This document shows positions 26,870 through 36,265 of a stretch of 64,000 bases of DNA, piece by piece. The translations under genes and the position numbers were made by a program. The stretch spans positions 47,322 to 111,321 of the forward strand of contig JAKSKF010000001.1 in the NCBI GenBank assembly GCA_024401825.1, written 5' to 3'. Each line of letters begins with the position of its first letter. The stretch's first letter is position 1. The DNA comes from Bacteroidales bacterium. Its GTDB lineage: Bacteria > Bacteroidota > Bacteroidia > Bacteroidales > UBA932. Below the pieces are notes generated by a model, which made no database searches, had not been told where the DNA came from, and worked only from the letters and a program-made list of their open reading frames with translations.

Positions 26870-27739
26870 ATGAAAACATTGTTGACAATTGTATCCTTGA
26901 TGGGTATGTTCTGGAATCTGGAGAACTTTTACGACTACAGGGAGGGCGCAAGCGCAAAGGGCCGGTTCTATGCCAAATGCGACGCAGTTTCCAAGGAACT
27001 GTTCAGGGTGGAGGACCTTTACGGCGCCCTTCCGGACTTTGTGGGAATGGCAGAGGTTGAAAATTCCTTTGTGGTGAGGCAGCTGCTGCGTTCCACTCTT
27101 CTTTGCAAAACGGATTACGCCCCAGTCCACTACGATTCTGAGGACCACCGTGGAATGGATTGCGCGCTGATTTATCGCAAAGAAAGACTTACGCTGATTT
27201 CCTCCAAGCCCTGCCACGTCCTTGACTCCGCGGGGACTGTCCTTGCCACAAGGGACATCCTGCTTGCAAGTTTCCTTACTGAGAGCGGGGACAGACTGGA
27301 TGTCCTGGTGAACCATCACCCTTCCAGAATCGGAGGGAAAACCCTTCCCCGGCAGTATGCCAAATGCAGGATGCAGGCCCTGTGCGACTCTCTGTCCTCT
27401 TTCGGAGGCACAATAGTGAGCATAGGGGATTTCAACGAAGGCCCGGGCTGGGTTTGCCGGGGTATGGAGGATTTGTCCCGGGTTCTGTCAGAATCGCTTG
27501 GGGAAAGGAACATACCCTGTGGAAGCATACGTTTCAACGGACAGTGGGAACTGATAGACAGATGCTTTGTCAGCGTGGGTACAGAGGCCCGTATGGAGGT
27601 CCTGGCGGACCCTGCGCTCTCTGTTCCGGACACCGTGCACGGAGGGCTTAAACCGCGTCGTACCTCACAGGGACCCAAGTACACCGCCGGGGTCAGCGAC
27701 CATTATCCCATTCTTGTGATGCTGAGTAAATTTCCTTAA
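26870..27739 (+). CDS. Endonuclease/exonuclease/phosphatase (EEP) family protein
   Basis: A 289-residue member of the EEP superfamily of metal-dependent phosphodiesterases. Visible active-site segments are FWNLENFYD (14-22), MAEVEN, DCALIYRKERL, VNHHPSR, GDFNEGP and the C-terminal SDHYPI. Bacteroidales relatives are usually exported; here the N-terminus MKTLLTIVSLMG runs directly into the first catalytic strand, so either the signal peptide is unusually short or the protein is cytoplasmic. The substrate is unknown. The -7 element for ychF overlaps its stop codon. Confidence 0.82.
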   Translation: MKTLLTIVSLMGMFWNLENFYDYREGASAKGRFYAKCDAVSKELFRVEDLYGALPDFVGMAEVENSFVVRQLLRSTLLCKTDYAPVHYDSEDHRGMDCALIYRKERLTLISSKPCHVLDSAGTVLATRDILLASFLTESGDRLDVLVNHHPSRIGGKTLPRQYAKCRMQALCDSLSSFGGTIVSIGDFNEGPGWVCRGMEDLSRVLSESLGERNIPCGSIRFNGQWELIDRCFVSVGTEARMEVLADPALSVPDTVHGGLKPRRTSQGPKYTAGVSDHYPILVMLSKFP

Positions 27740-27744
27740 ATTTG
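27737..27744 (+). promoter_or_regulatory. ychF -7 element (TAAATTTG)
   Basis: TAAATTTG starts with the TAA stop of the EEP gene and lies 32 nt before the ychF ATG. Confidence 0.6.
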
Positions 27745-27776
27745 CGTAGTCGTAACAATGCAAAACAATCGTTGAT

Positions 27777-28877
27777 ATGTCACTGAAATGCGGTATTGTG
27801 GGTCTTCCCAACGTAGGAAAGTCCACCCTGTTCAACTGTATCAGTTCAGGAAAGGCCCAAAGCGCCAATTTCCCTTTCTGCACCATAGAGCCCAACCTGG
27901 GTTCGACCAACGTTCCGGACAGCCGGCTGAACGTTCTGGCAGACATCTGCAAGCCTCAGAGGACAATCCCCGCCACAGTGGACATAGTTGACATTGCGGG
28001 TCTTGTGAAGGGAGCCAGCAGGGGCGAAGGCCTGGGAAACCAGTTCCTTGCCAACATAAGGGAATGTGACGCCATTCTTCACGTACTCCGTTGCTTCGAT
28101 GACGGCAATGTGGTGCACGTGGACGGAAGCGTCGACCCCGTAAGGGACAAGGAGGTTGTGGAAACCGAGTTGCAGATAAAGGATTTGGAAACCGTGGACG
28201 CCAGGCTTGCCAAGGCGGACAAGGCGGGAAAGGCGGGAGACAAGGAGGCCAGGAAACTCGCAGACCTTCTTCACCGTTATCACGATGCTCTGGTTCAGGG
28301 GAAGCCCTGCCGGAGCGTTGCATTCGTAAACGACGAGGAGGCGTCCATAGCCAGGGAACTGTTCCTACTGACCAACAAGCCCGTGATGTATGTCTGCAAT
28401 GTTGACGACGCGTCCGCAGCGGAAGGAAACGCCTATGTGGAGGCGGTCCGCAAGGCAGTCGAAGGGGAGAATGCCGGAATTCTGGTGATTGCGGCCAAGA
28501 CAGAGGCGGAAATAGCGGAGATTGAGGATTACGCTGACAGGCAGATGTTCCTGGAGGAAATGGGCCTGAAAGAGTCCGGGGTGGTCCGTCTCATCCAGGG
28601 CGCATACCATCTTCTTGGGCTTCAGACTTTCTTCACGGCAGGAGCCGATGAATGCAGGGCCTGGACCATTCGGGTCGGGGACAAGGCGCCCAAGGCCGCG
28701 GGAGTGATTCATACCGACTTCGAAAAAGGTTTCATCCGGGCAGAAGTCATCAAATACGAGGACTTTGTGCAGTACAAGACCGAGGCGGCAGTCAGAGCCG
28801 CCGGAAAGATGGGAGTCGAAGGAAAGGAATATGTTGTCAGGGACGGTGACATAATGCACTTCCTGTTCAACGTGTAG
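27777..28877 (+). CDS. ychF: Ribosome-binding ATPase YchF (Obg family)
   Basis: YchF is a universally conserved Obg-family P-loop protein that binds ribosomes and prefers ATP. The 366 residues are full length: G1 GLPNVGKST (9-17), G3 [17 protein letters not shown], a coiled-coil insertion (about 125-160), and the C-terminal TGS domain ([17 protein letters not shown] ... [15 protein letters not shown]). It ends directly against the convergent CpXC gene, with no gap. Confidence 0.96.
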   Translation: MSLKCGIVGLPNVGKSTLFNCISSGKAQSANFPFCTIEPNLGSTNVPDSRLNVLADICKPQRTIPATVDIVDIAGLVKGASRGEGLGNQFLANIRECDAILHVLRCFDDGNVVHVDGSVDPVRDKEVVETELQIKDLETVDARLAKADKAGKAGDKEARKLADLLHRYHDALVQGKPCRSVAFVNDEEASIARELFLLTNKPVMYVCNVDDASAAEGNAYVEAVRKAVEGENAGILVIAAKTEAEIAEIEDYADRQMFLEEMGLKESGVVRLIQGAYHLLGLQTFFTAGADECRAWTIRVGDKAPKAAGVIHTDFEKGFIRAEVIKYEDFVQYKTEAAVRAAGKMGVEGKEYVVRDGDIMHFLFNV

Positions 28878-29462
28878 TCACGCGAGGAAGGAGGCGAGCC
28901 AGTCCCTGTCTATCCGCACAAGCCCCGTGGCGGATTCTTCCACGGCCGGATTCCTGCCAAGAATCTTCCGGCAGTCTTCGTAAACGTTGAGACCTACGGA
29001 CAGCAGCTGCATCTGACCGTTCTCGGGGAAGGTGAAGACAAGGTCGCCCTCCGCCCCTTCCGTCCTGAAGAACTTGAGTTCCACCTGCCTGCCCATCTCC
29101 TGGAGAGTGATGAACTTGCACATTTCCACGGCAATGTCATCCAGTCCGGAATCGAAAATTTTGACTTTTTCTATCAGGGACCCGGCGTCAGACACCAGCC
29201 GTCCGGTGAATCCCGCCATATCGTCCGCCTTGAGCGAAGTATCCGAGAGGCAAATCAGCAGTTTCTCTCTTCTGTCCACATATATCATAGGGTACTCTAC
29301 CAGTTGTCTTTTTCCGCAGTGCGGACATTCCTTCAGGAAGAATTCCCCGGAAATCAGAGATTCCTTGGCCGCAGGGTCCGCTTCGACGTCGATATATGTC
29401 CGTATGTCCATTTCGAAGGCTTCACCGCAGCTGTTGCATCGTATTTTCAGTTTGCTTTTCAC
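28878..29462 (-). CDS. CpXC domain zinc-binding protein
   Basis: A 194-residue protein with four cysteines in two knuckles: RCNSCG (Cys9, Cys12) and ECPHCGK (Cys46, Cys49), matching the CpXC domain. The rest is an alpha/beta region without recognisable motifs; function is unknown. The only available start is GTG at 29462, 17 nt after the stop of the upstream outer-membrane gene, so the two are probably co-transcribed. No signal peptide is seen. Confidence 0.8.
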   Translation of the reverse strand: MKSKLKIRCNSCGEAFEMDIRTYIDVEADPAAKESLISGEFFLKECPHCGKRQLVEYPMIYVDRREKLLICLSDTSLKADDMAGFTGRLVSDAGSLIEKVKIFDSGLDDIAVEMCKFITLQEMGRQVELKFFRTEGAEGDLVFTFPENGQMQLLSVGLNVYEDCRKILGRNPAVEESATGLVRIDRDWLASFLA

Positions 29463-29479
29463 TTCAGTATGATATTGGG

Positions 29480-32413
29480 TCAGAGACTTATTCCGAATGT
29501 CATCCCCACGTAGTGGGAACTTCCTGTCCAGTCATAGGTAACACCGATTCTGGTAGTGTAAGGTATCCACAGAAGATTGCCCAGGACAACGTTGAAGTCG
29601 GCTCCGGTGCTGAACAGGGTCCTTCTTTCCCCGCTCGCGGAGAACATTGCGGCGCAGTCTCCGTGCAGGAAGAGTTCAAAATTGCGTATGTAGGCGACGG
29701 GGCAGAGGAAGGACCAGTCCACGTTGCCCAGCGGAAGTGCATAGTCGAAACTGAATTTGGTCCTGGTGTCGTATTTTGCCAGTTCGGAAAGAACGGAGGT
29801 GTCTGAAAATCCTCTTGGAAGTACGTTCAGATAGCTTTCGGAGAACATTCCTCCACCGAAGTGGTTCTCCGCCATCGCCGTGAGCTTGATGCCGTGGGTG
29901 CGGATTATTCCGGGAAGATAGGCATAGCAGAACACGTAGCTGTTGCCCTTGAACACGTCCGTCATTCCCGGACGGAAAGATGCTCCCGCCTCGAATCCCA
30001 GTCCCAGACGGGGATAGATGCAGGAGGAAGGTACGTTTCTCATTATATATCCCCTTGCCGACAACGTCATTCTCTGCATCAATGTTTCAGGACTTCCGTC
30101 AATGCCTGAGAACAGGTCATTGGTGACTGTATAGCTGATTTGCGGGATGAATCCTCTGGAAATGCCTCCGGAATTGTATTTCCAGGGTATATAGGCCGTG
30201 ATTGAACCGTAGAGAAGAGGTTTGGGGCAGTTTGCCGCGCTTATTTTGTACACGTTCATCCCTTCCTCGGTTTCCTCCCTTGTCAGAGAGTAATGGAGGG
30301 AAGAGCGCTCGTTTACGCTCGCTTCAAGTTCGAAGACGGGGTACCATCCGCTGTAGTTGAATTTGAGATGTCCGGAATGCTGCCATTTGTCTTTTCCGGG
30401 AGTGGCGTGGTAGCCTATGAATCCGGAGGCGGAACCGAGGTCGTTCTGGAAAAAGAGGGACGCTCCCAGTCCGACGTCGGACCAGAGACTGGAAAAACTG
30501 ATGCTTTCGATGGAGTTGTAGTTCACGAAAACCGGCGCCCAGGAATGAAAACGAATAAGGTGCTTCATCTTGGAGTACCTGTGCGCCTGCCCGGGTTCGC
30601 TCTGCGGAGAGGATTTTTCACAGGCAAAGTTCCCTTTCTCCTGGTTCGCTATGGAATTCGCTATAAATGAGGTTTTTACGCTATCAAGAATGTAGTTATC
30701 AACATAATTTCCGAAGTTTGTAACAAAAATGTTTTTTCCACCCGGATTGAGTGTTGATAAATACAAACTGTCTCCGAAAACATACGAATTATCGCAGCCA
30801 AACGGGGTATTTGTCAGTTTAAAACAAATTTTACTGTTGAAATCAAGGGAATAAATCTCGGAAACACCGGAAGCGTCGCAAGTAAAGTGAATATTATTCA
30901 ATCTGCCGCTTTGAAGACTGCTGATGGTGGAAGGTATGCCGCCGAAGATTTTCTCAAAGCCGTCGTGCAGCTCCCAAATACAGCTTCCAGTGCTGTCTAT
31001 GCCGGAAACAAAGAGTCTTTCACCACCAAAGGCGATGTCTGTCAGCTCTATGTTTCCAGGGGCTTTCACGCGTTCAATCTCTTTACCGCTTTCAGGGTCC
31101 AAAATCACCACTGCACAGCCGCCGGAGGCAGGATATTCTATAACTGCATATTTATTGTATAATTGGTCGATGCAGACGTTCCAGTATCTGCTCTTCCTTG
31201 TAAGGCTTTTTACCTTCCCTTCCGGGGTGTAGAACCTGACTACGGAGTATGAACGCATCTCCCACCTGGCGTCGGACACCGTCTCGGTCCATACTAACCT
31301 TTCCCTTTTTCTGTCGGCTTTAAGCCCCATTATCTTTCCGCCTATGGAGTGGAGCCTCCTGGTCCTGCCGCCTTCGTCGATGCTTATCAGTTCGCTTGTC
31401 CTGTCCAGACCGCTTCTGACGGCGTAAAAACAGCCTCCCATACTTGTTGTTCCAGTATATTCCGTGTATCTGCGGTGATTGGAGGTAACCGGACGCATTT
31501 CGTTGAACGGCGCCCTTTCCAGCGAATCGGCCTTCCACTGAGCCGCAAGACTGTCGCAGACTTCAGCCCAGGCCGTTCTGAAATCCCTTCCCGTGGTTTC
31601 CTTCAGTGTTTTGTTGAAATTGTCCACAGGGAACCAGGGCTTTTCAATAACCCTCCTGTAATAGCGTTCCGTCAGGTCAGGAACATTGTACAGGGCACGG
31701 ATTCCGGCCGTTTTGAGATAGCCGGCGCGGTAGAGGTCGGGGGTGTAGAGTTTGTTTGAACCGTAACGCCAGCGCCAGTAGTTGCGGAAGTCCCCCTGAC
31801 TGAAACATACTCTGTAATAGTTCAGGAAAAAAGCCGTTCTTCCCCTTCCTGACGTTGTCAGAGCGGTTTCGGCGGCAACGGCATCGCCTTCCATAAAGGC
31901 GGTTTCAGGATACAGCGCAACCATAACCGAAGGGAAAAGTTCGCCGAACAGAATCCTTCCCGCCTTGAATTTGCGGTCATAGGCAAACTGCATCTGGGTC
32001 GCGTGACGGGATTCGTGAATTACGAGATGCTGTATCCAGGGGACGCTCAACGGGCTGAAACAGTCGGGTGTAGTGTAAAATTCGATTCTCGACGGGGCCC
32101 AGGCCACGCTTCCGTTGGATTCCGCGCTCTGGGTATGCAGTATGACGGGCAGTTTTCCTTTCATTGTTCCGGTGGGGGAGAAACCGGCACTCAGCCCCAC
32201 TGCAGACCAGGATTTTTCCAGGTTGCGAGCATATTCCAGAGCAAGGGAATCGGCATAGTCCGGATAGATGATTCTGTAGTGAGCCGTGCTTCTTTCCAGC
32301 CACTTCAGGCCTGCAGGGTCCGTGCCGTATGAGAAGAACTGGGAGTAGGCCGGAAGGCAGACGCTTAGAATAAGCGCCTGAATCAGCAGAAATTTTGCTT
32401 TCAAACCTGTCAT
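29480..32413 (-). CDS. Metalloprotease-like/beta-propeller/outer-membrane barrel fusion
   Basis: A 977-residue exported protein. From the ATG at 32413: signal peptide (LLIQALILSVCLPAYS, cleaved near 24); a gluzincin-like domain (about 30-300) with the zinc motif H133-E134-S-R-H137 and a downstream Glu175 in FMEGDAVAAE; a TolB-like propeller region (about 320-640: ELISIDEGGRTRRLHSIGGK, SEIYSLDFNS); and a C-terminal beta barrel (about 660-977) ending YVGMTFGISL. This suggests a surface-anchored or barrel-plugging peptidase, but activity is unproven. An in-frame GTG at 32431 lies in the promoter and is rejected. Confidence 0.78.
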   Translation of the reverse strand: MTGLKAKFLLIQALILSVCLPAYSQFFSYGTDPAGLKWLERSTAHYRIIYPDYADSLALEYARNLEKSWSAVGLSAGFSPTGTMKGKLPVILHTQSAESNGSVAWAPSRIEFYTTPDCFSPLSVPWIQHLVIHESRHATQMQFAYDRKFKAGRILFGELFPSVMVALYPETAFMEGDAVAAETALTTSGRGRTAFFLNYYRVCFSQGDFRNYWRWRYGSNKLYTPDLYRAGYLKTAGIRALYNVPDLTERYYRRVIEKPWFPVDNFNKTLKETTGRDFRTAWAEVCDSLAAQWKADSLERAPFNEMRPVTSNHRRYTEYTGTTSMGGCFYAVRSGLDRTSELISIDEGGRTRRLHSIGGKIMGLKADRKRERLVWTETVSDARWEMRSYSVVRFYTPEGKVKSLTRKSRYWNVCIDQLYNKYAVIEYPASGGCAVVILDPESGKEIERVKAPGNIELTDIAFGGERLFVSGIDSTGSCIWELHDGFEKIFGGIPSTISSLQSGRLNNIHFTCDASGVSEIYSLDFNSKICFKLTNTPFGCDNSYVFGDSLYLSTLNPGGKNIFVTNFGNYVDNYILDSVKTSFIANSIANQEKGNFACEKSSPQSEPGQAHRYSKMKHLIRFHSWAPVFVNYNSIESISFSSLWSDVGLGASLFFQNDLGSASGFIGYHATPGKDKWQHSGHLKFNYSGWYPVFELEASVNERSSLHYSLTREETEEGMNVYKISAANCPKPLLYGSITAYIPWKYNSGGISRGFIPQISYTVTNDLFSGIDGSPETLMQRMTLSARGYIMRNVPSSCIYPRLGLGFEAGASFRPGMTDVFKGNSYVFCYAYLPGIIRTHGIKLTAMAENHFGGGMFSESYLNVLPRGFSDTSVLSELAKYDTRTKFSFDYALPLGNVDWSFLCPVAYIRNFELFLHGDCAAMFSASGERRTLFSTGADFNVVLGNLLWIPYTTRIGVTYDWTGSSHYVGMTFGISL

Positions 32414-32419
32414 ATTACG

Positions 32420-32427
32420 CAAAAATA
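32420..32427 (-). promoter_or_regulatory. -7 element (TATTTTTG) 6 nt before the fusion-protein ATG
   Basis: The reverse complement of CAAAAATA is TATTTTTG, with 6 nt between it and the ATG at 32413, so the transcript should be leaderless or nearly so. Confidence 0.65.
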
Positions 32428-32440
32428 GCACAAAATTATT

Positions 32441-32448
32441 TAACTTTG
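32441..32448 (+). promoter_or_regulatory. nptA -7 element (TAACTTTG) 6 nt before the ATG
   Basis: TAACTTTG matches TAnnTTTG and is followed by 6 nt and the ATG at 32455. It faces away from the other element 13 bp to the left; the whole divergent spacer is 41 bp. Confidence 0.65.
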
Positions 32449-32454
32449 CTTGCT

Positions 32455-34197
32455 ATGAGTCTGTTGTTGAGAATTCTGACCCTGTTGGGCTCTCTGGGGA
32501 TGTTCCTCTACGGAATGTCCCTTATGAGCGGCGGTCTTCAGAAAATGGCGGGGGCAAAGTTGCGTGCCTTTATGTCCAGAATGACTTCCAGTACGCTGAA
32601 ATGTATTTTTTCCGGAATCCTCGTAACGGCTCTGGTCCAGTCATCGACAGCCACCACGCTGATGCTCGTCAGCTTTGTCAACGCCGGGCTTCTCAGTCTT
32701 CTGAACGCCATCGGCGTGATTATGGGCGCGAACATAGGCACAACCGTCACGGCGTGGATATTCGCCTTTTCATTCGGCGGTTCCAGTTTCAGCCTGGGTA
32801 CAATCGCGGTTCCGCTGATGTTCTTCGCCTTTCTCTGTCTTTCCGTCAAGAAAAGGAATCTGGGCAACTTCGGAGAGTTCCTGATGGGCTTCGCGCTTCT
32901 TTTCCTCGGGCTCACAACCCTCAGGGAGACTTCCACCGTCCTTCTGGACAATGAAACTGTCCGCGTTTTCCTTTCCGGGCTGACAGGCGCCGGAGTGTGG
33001 TCGGTAGTCCTCTTTATGGCCATCGGCGCCGCCATGACCCTGATGCTTCAGAGTTCCGCCGCCACGATGGCTCTCACTATGGTACTTGTGGCCAACGGAT
33101 ACATCCCGTTCCACATAGCCGCGGCAATGGTGCTGGGAGAGAACATAGGAACTACAATCACTTCCAACATAGCCGCCTCGGTGGCAAATGCGTCCGCCAA
33201 GAGAACAGCCCGCGCCCATATGCTCTTCAATCTTTTCGGAGTGCTGTGGGCCGGAATTTTTTTCCACCCTTTCCTCAGGCTCATCGGCACGGTGGTGGAA
33301 GCTCTGTTCGGGTTTCCCAATCCCGTGGAGGTTTCCTTCGCCGACGCCTCTGAGGCCGAACGGGCCAGGTTGGTGGAGAGTCTTCCCTTCGTGGTGGCCA
33401 CCCTGCACACCTTCTTCAACGTCATAACCACCCTCGTCCTTGTCTGGTTCATCCCCGTCATAGAGAAAGTGGTGACCTGGATGGTGCCCGTCCCTCCGGA
33501 CAGCAAGGAAGTGTTCCGTCTGCAATTCATCCAGGGAGGCCCGCTGAACACGGCGGAACTTTCTCTCAAGGAGTCCCAGCAGCAAATCATATACTTTGCG
33601 GGAATCTGCAGGAAGGGATTGGAGCATATACGTGAGGCGGTCCTTGCGGACGATGAGGAAACCTTCGCCCGATGCAGGGAAAAACTCAACAAGTACGAGG
33701 AAATCACGGACAGGATAGAATTCGAGATTGCGAGTTATCTTGGAGAAGTGACCAGGATGGAGGTTTCGGCGTCCGCGCTGGCCAGAATAAAGGGAAGTTA
33801 CAGAATCATAGGGGAGATGGAGAGCCTGGGAGACAGCGGGGAGGCCATTGGAAGAATGCTTCAGCGCTGTTATGACCACCACCGGAAGTTCAATTCCGAG
33901 ATGAAGTCCAAGGTGGGGGCGATGATAGACCTTCTGGACGCTTCCTACGAGGCGATGACGGCCAATCTGTCGATTCCCGTCCACGAAATAACCGGGATAG
34001 AGAACGCTTTCCTCGCGGAAGGCCGCATCAACAATTTCAGGGACAAGTTGCGGGACGAGCACCTTACCGGGATAGAAAATCCCGAATATGACTATGAAAC
34101 GGGAGTGTACTATATGGACGTGGTGGGAGAACTGGAGAAGATGGGAGACTTCGTAATCAACATTTCAGAAGCGTTGATGGATGAGAAGGATTTGTAG
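32455..34197 (+). CDS. Na+/phosphate cotransporter family protein with PhoU-like tail
   Basis: A 580-residue NptA/PiT-unrelated Na/Pi symporter. The membrane part contains the two inverted QSS repeats typical of the family (VQSSTATTL near residue 62 and LQSSAATMAL near 200) and GANIGTT/GENIGTT. The C-terminal third (from about 390) is a soluble helical PhoU-like domain. It begins at ATG 32455, because the longer upstream frame overlaps the promoter. It leads the eight-gene run that continues to 43.9 kb and overlaps the next gene by 17 nt. Confidence 0.92.
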   Translation: MSLLLRILTLLGSLGMFLYGMSLMSGGLQKMAGAKLRAFMSRMTSSTLKCIFSGILVTALVQSSTATTLMLVSFVNAGLLSLLNAIGVIMGANIGTTVTAWIFAFSFGGSSFSLGTIAVPLMFFAFLCLSVKKRNLGNFGEFLMGFALLFLGLTTLRETSTVLLDNETVRVFLSGLTGAGVWSVVLFMAIGAAMTLMLQSSAATMALTMVLVANGYIPFHIAAAMVLGENIGTTITSNIAASVANASAKRTARAHMLFNLFGVLWAGIFFHPFLRLIGTVVEALFGFPNPVEVSFADASEAERARLVESLPFVVATLHTFFNVITTLVLVWFIPVIEKVVTWMVPVPPDSKEVFRLQFIQGGPLNTAELSLKESQQQIIYFAGICRKGLEHIREAVLADDEETFARCREKLNKYEEITDRIEFEIASYLGEVTRMEVSASALARIKGSYRIIGEMESLGDSGEAIGRMLQRCYDHHRKFNSEMKSKVGAMIDLLDASYEAMTANLSIPVHEITGIENAFLAEGRINNFRDKLRDEHLTGIENPEYDYETGVYYMDVVGELEKMGDFVINISEALMDEKDL

Positions 34198-34972
34198 CAT
34201 ATTGTGTCTGTTGCTGGTTCTGACAGCCTGTTCCGGAAAAAGGAAAGAGGCCGGGAGAGCGCCTTCCGGGTCATCCGAAAGCAGGGAGCGGCTTTTTGTC
34301 GGATTCCTCTCATCGCTGCAGGGAGTTCCTTATGACAAGGCCGGGGAAAAGATGAGGGAATGGTTCGACAGATATGAGAAAGACACCGCTATGACGGCAG
34401 TGGTCACAAGATATCTCTATGACCCCTCCTCCCCGTATCGCAACGAAGAACTGTACCTTCCCTTCGTGCACGGACTCGCCCTGTCCGAATACACTCCGGA
34501 TTCCCTTCGCCAGGCCTACGCCTATGACGAAAGGATGTGCTCCCTGAACAGGGTGAACACCGGCGCCGCGGACTTCGAGTTCGAGACCCTCGGCGGCCAA
34601 AGGCTGACTCTGTACGGAATAAGGGCAAGATACACCCTCCTGCTTTTCAGCAATCCCGACTGCACCGCCTGCAAGGACATTATGGACGCGCTTTCCGCCA
34701 ACGACGTGATATCCGGGGCGATTCTTGACGGCTCCCTGGCCGTGGTGAACGTTTACATAGACGGGGACCTGGCGGCCTGGCGCAGATATGCGGTGAATTA
34801 TCCTCCAAGCTGGCATTCGGGATTCGACCCTCACGGCGTCATCCGCTCGGACGTGTTGTACAACGTGAGGGCGATACCTTCGCTCTACCTTCTTGACGAA
34901 GGGAAAAAAGTCATCCTGAAGGACGCTCCCGGGGTGGAGGTGGACTATTATCTGACAAACGCATTGAATTGA
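34181..34972 (+). CDS. Thioredoxin-like lipoprotein (DUF5106-like)
   Basis: A 263-residue lipoprotein with lipobox LVLTAC (Cys17), a helical N-terminal region resembling DUF5106 (SSLQGVPYDKAGEKMREWF) and a C-terminal thioredoxin fold with the redox pair Cys161-T-A-Cys164 in FSNPDCTACKD and the cis-proline segment RAIPSLYLLD. It probably acts as a periplasmic thiol-disulfide oxidoreductase. It overlaps nptA and is 3 bp before thyA; there is no evident functional link to thymidylate synthesis. Confidence 0.82.
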   Translation: MRRICSILCLLLVLTACSGKRKEAGRAPSGSSESRERLFVGFLSSLQGVPYDKAGEKMREWFDRYEKDTAMTAVVTRYLYDPSSPYRNEELYLPFVHGLALSEYTPDSLRQAYAYDERMCSLNRVNTGAADFEFETLGGQRLTLYGIRARYTLLLFSNPDCTACKDIMDALSANDVISGAILDGSLAVVNVYIDGDLAAWRRYAVNYPPSWHSGFDPHGVIRSDVLYNVRAIPSLYLLDEGKKVILKDAPGVEVDYYLTNALN

Positions 34973-34975
34973 GAT

Positions 34976-35770
34976 ATGAAACAGTATCTGGAACTTCTAC
35001 AGGAGATTATGGACCGCGGGGCGTTCAAGGAAGACCGCACCGGAATCGGAACCAAGAGCATTTTCGGCCATCAGATGCGCTTCGACCTCAGCGAAGGATT
35101 TCCCTTGCTGACGACAAAGAAGGTGCACCTCAAGTCCATCATCTACGAACTTCTGTGGTTCATAAAGGGAGACACCAACATTTCCTACCTGAAAGAACAC
35201 GGGGTGAGCATCTGGGACGAATGGGCCGACGCGAACGGGGATTTGGGTCCCGTTTACGGCAAGCAGTGGCGCAGCTGGCAGGCTCCGGACGGCCGCAGCA
35301 TAGACCAGCTTTCCCAGGTCATAGAGACCATAAGGAACAATCCCGATTCACGCAGGATGATAGTCTGTGCCTGGAATCCTTCTGACGTGGACAATATGGC
35401 GCTTCCCCCCTGCCACTGTTTTTTCCAGTTCTATGTGGTTGACGGCCGCCTGAGCTGCCAGCTGTACCAGCGCAGCGCGGACACGTTCCTGGGAGTACCT
35501 TTCAACATAGCGTCATATGCGCTGCTCACAATGATGATTGCGCAGGTCTGCGGTCTGAAGCCGGGGGAGTTCGTGCACACCACCGGGGACACTCACATCT
35601 ATCGGAATCATTTCGAGCAGGTAAGGGAGCAGCTCTCGAGGGAGCCGCGTCCTCTCCCCAGAATGAAAATCAACCCTGAAGTCAAGAGCATCTTCGATTT
35701 CAAGTACGAGGATTTCACCCTTGAGGGCTATGACCCCTGGCCGGCGATAAAAGCCCCCGTAGCAGTATAG
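34976..35770 (+). CDS. thyA: Thymidylate synthase ThyA
   Basis: It converts dUMP to dTMP using methylene-tetrahydrofolate. The 264 residues equal the E. coli length, with the catalytic cysteine in ALPPCHC (Cys146), the phosphate-binding arginines in DRTGIGTKS and DSRRM, and [16 protein letters not shown]. The product dihydrofolate is recycled by the adjacent folA, 3 bp downstream; the pair forms a thymidylate cassette. Confidence 0.97.
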   Translation: MKQYLELLQEIMDRGAFKEDRTGIGTKSIFGHQMRFDLSEGFPLLTTKKVHLKSIIYELLWFIKGDTNISYLKEHGVSIWDEWADANGDLGPVYGKQWRSWQAPDGRSIDQLSQVIETIRNNPDSRRMIVCAWNPSDVDNMALPPCHCFFQFYVVDGRLSCQLYQRSADTFLGVPFNIASYALLTMMIAQVCGLKPGEFVHTTGDTHIYRNHFEQVREQLSREPRPLPRMKINPEVKSIFDFKYEDFTLEGYDPWPAIKAPVAV

Positions 35771-35773
35771 AGT

Positions 35774-36265
35774 ATGGAAAAGTGTCTGATAGTTGCAGTA
35801 GGAGACAATTATGAGATAGGTGTGGGGGGAAAACTCCCCTGGCATTTGTCCGAAGATCTCAGATATTTCAAGAAAACCACTCACGGATATCCCGTGATAA
35901 TGGGAAGGACAACGTATTTTTCCCTTCCCGTCCGTCCTCTTCCGGGAAGGAAGAACATAGTTCTCAACCTCGGCGGCGACCCTATCCCCGGGGCGGAATG
36001 CGTGTATTCCTTCGACGAGGCGTTCCGGGCGGCGGAAGGAGCGGCCAAGTGCTTCGTGATAGGAGGGGCGTCGGTCTACCGGGCGGCTCTCGACCTGATG
36101 GACACCCTGTACATAACCAGGGTTCACGCAGAGATTCGGGAGGCGGACGTTTTCTTCCCTGAAATCAGGGAGGACGTCTGGGAGAGAATATCCGTGTCTG
36201 AAACTATCCGCGACCCCGAGACGGGGTACAGTTTCGAATTTGAGGTGTACAAGAGAATAAGATGA
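35774..36265 (+). CDS. folA: Dihydrofolate reductase
   Basis: It reduces dihydrofolate to tetrahydrofolate with NADPH. The 163 residues have the family pattern: GVGGKLPWHLSEDLRYFK with Trp23 and the catalytic acid Asp28, IMGRTTY (42-48), PLPGRKNIVL and GGASVY. It follows thyA by 3 bp and overlaps the NSS transporter start by 4 nt. The only GATC tetranucleotide I found in the window lies in this gene (35855-35858). Confidence 0.96.
   Translation: MEKCLIVAVGDNYEIGVGGKLPWHLSEDLRYFKKTTHGYPVIMGRTTYFSLPVRPLPGRKNIVLNLGGDPIPGAECVYSFDEAFRAAEGAAKCFVIGGASVYRAALDLMDTLYITRVHAEIREADVFFPEIREDVWERISVSETIRDPETGYSFEFEVYKRIR

Noticed and set aside
32770-34062. Minus-strand open frame of 430 codons
   Set aside because: It is antisense to the Na/Pi transporter gene and shows no family features.
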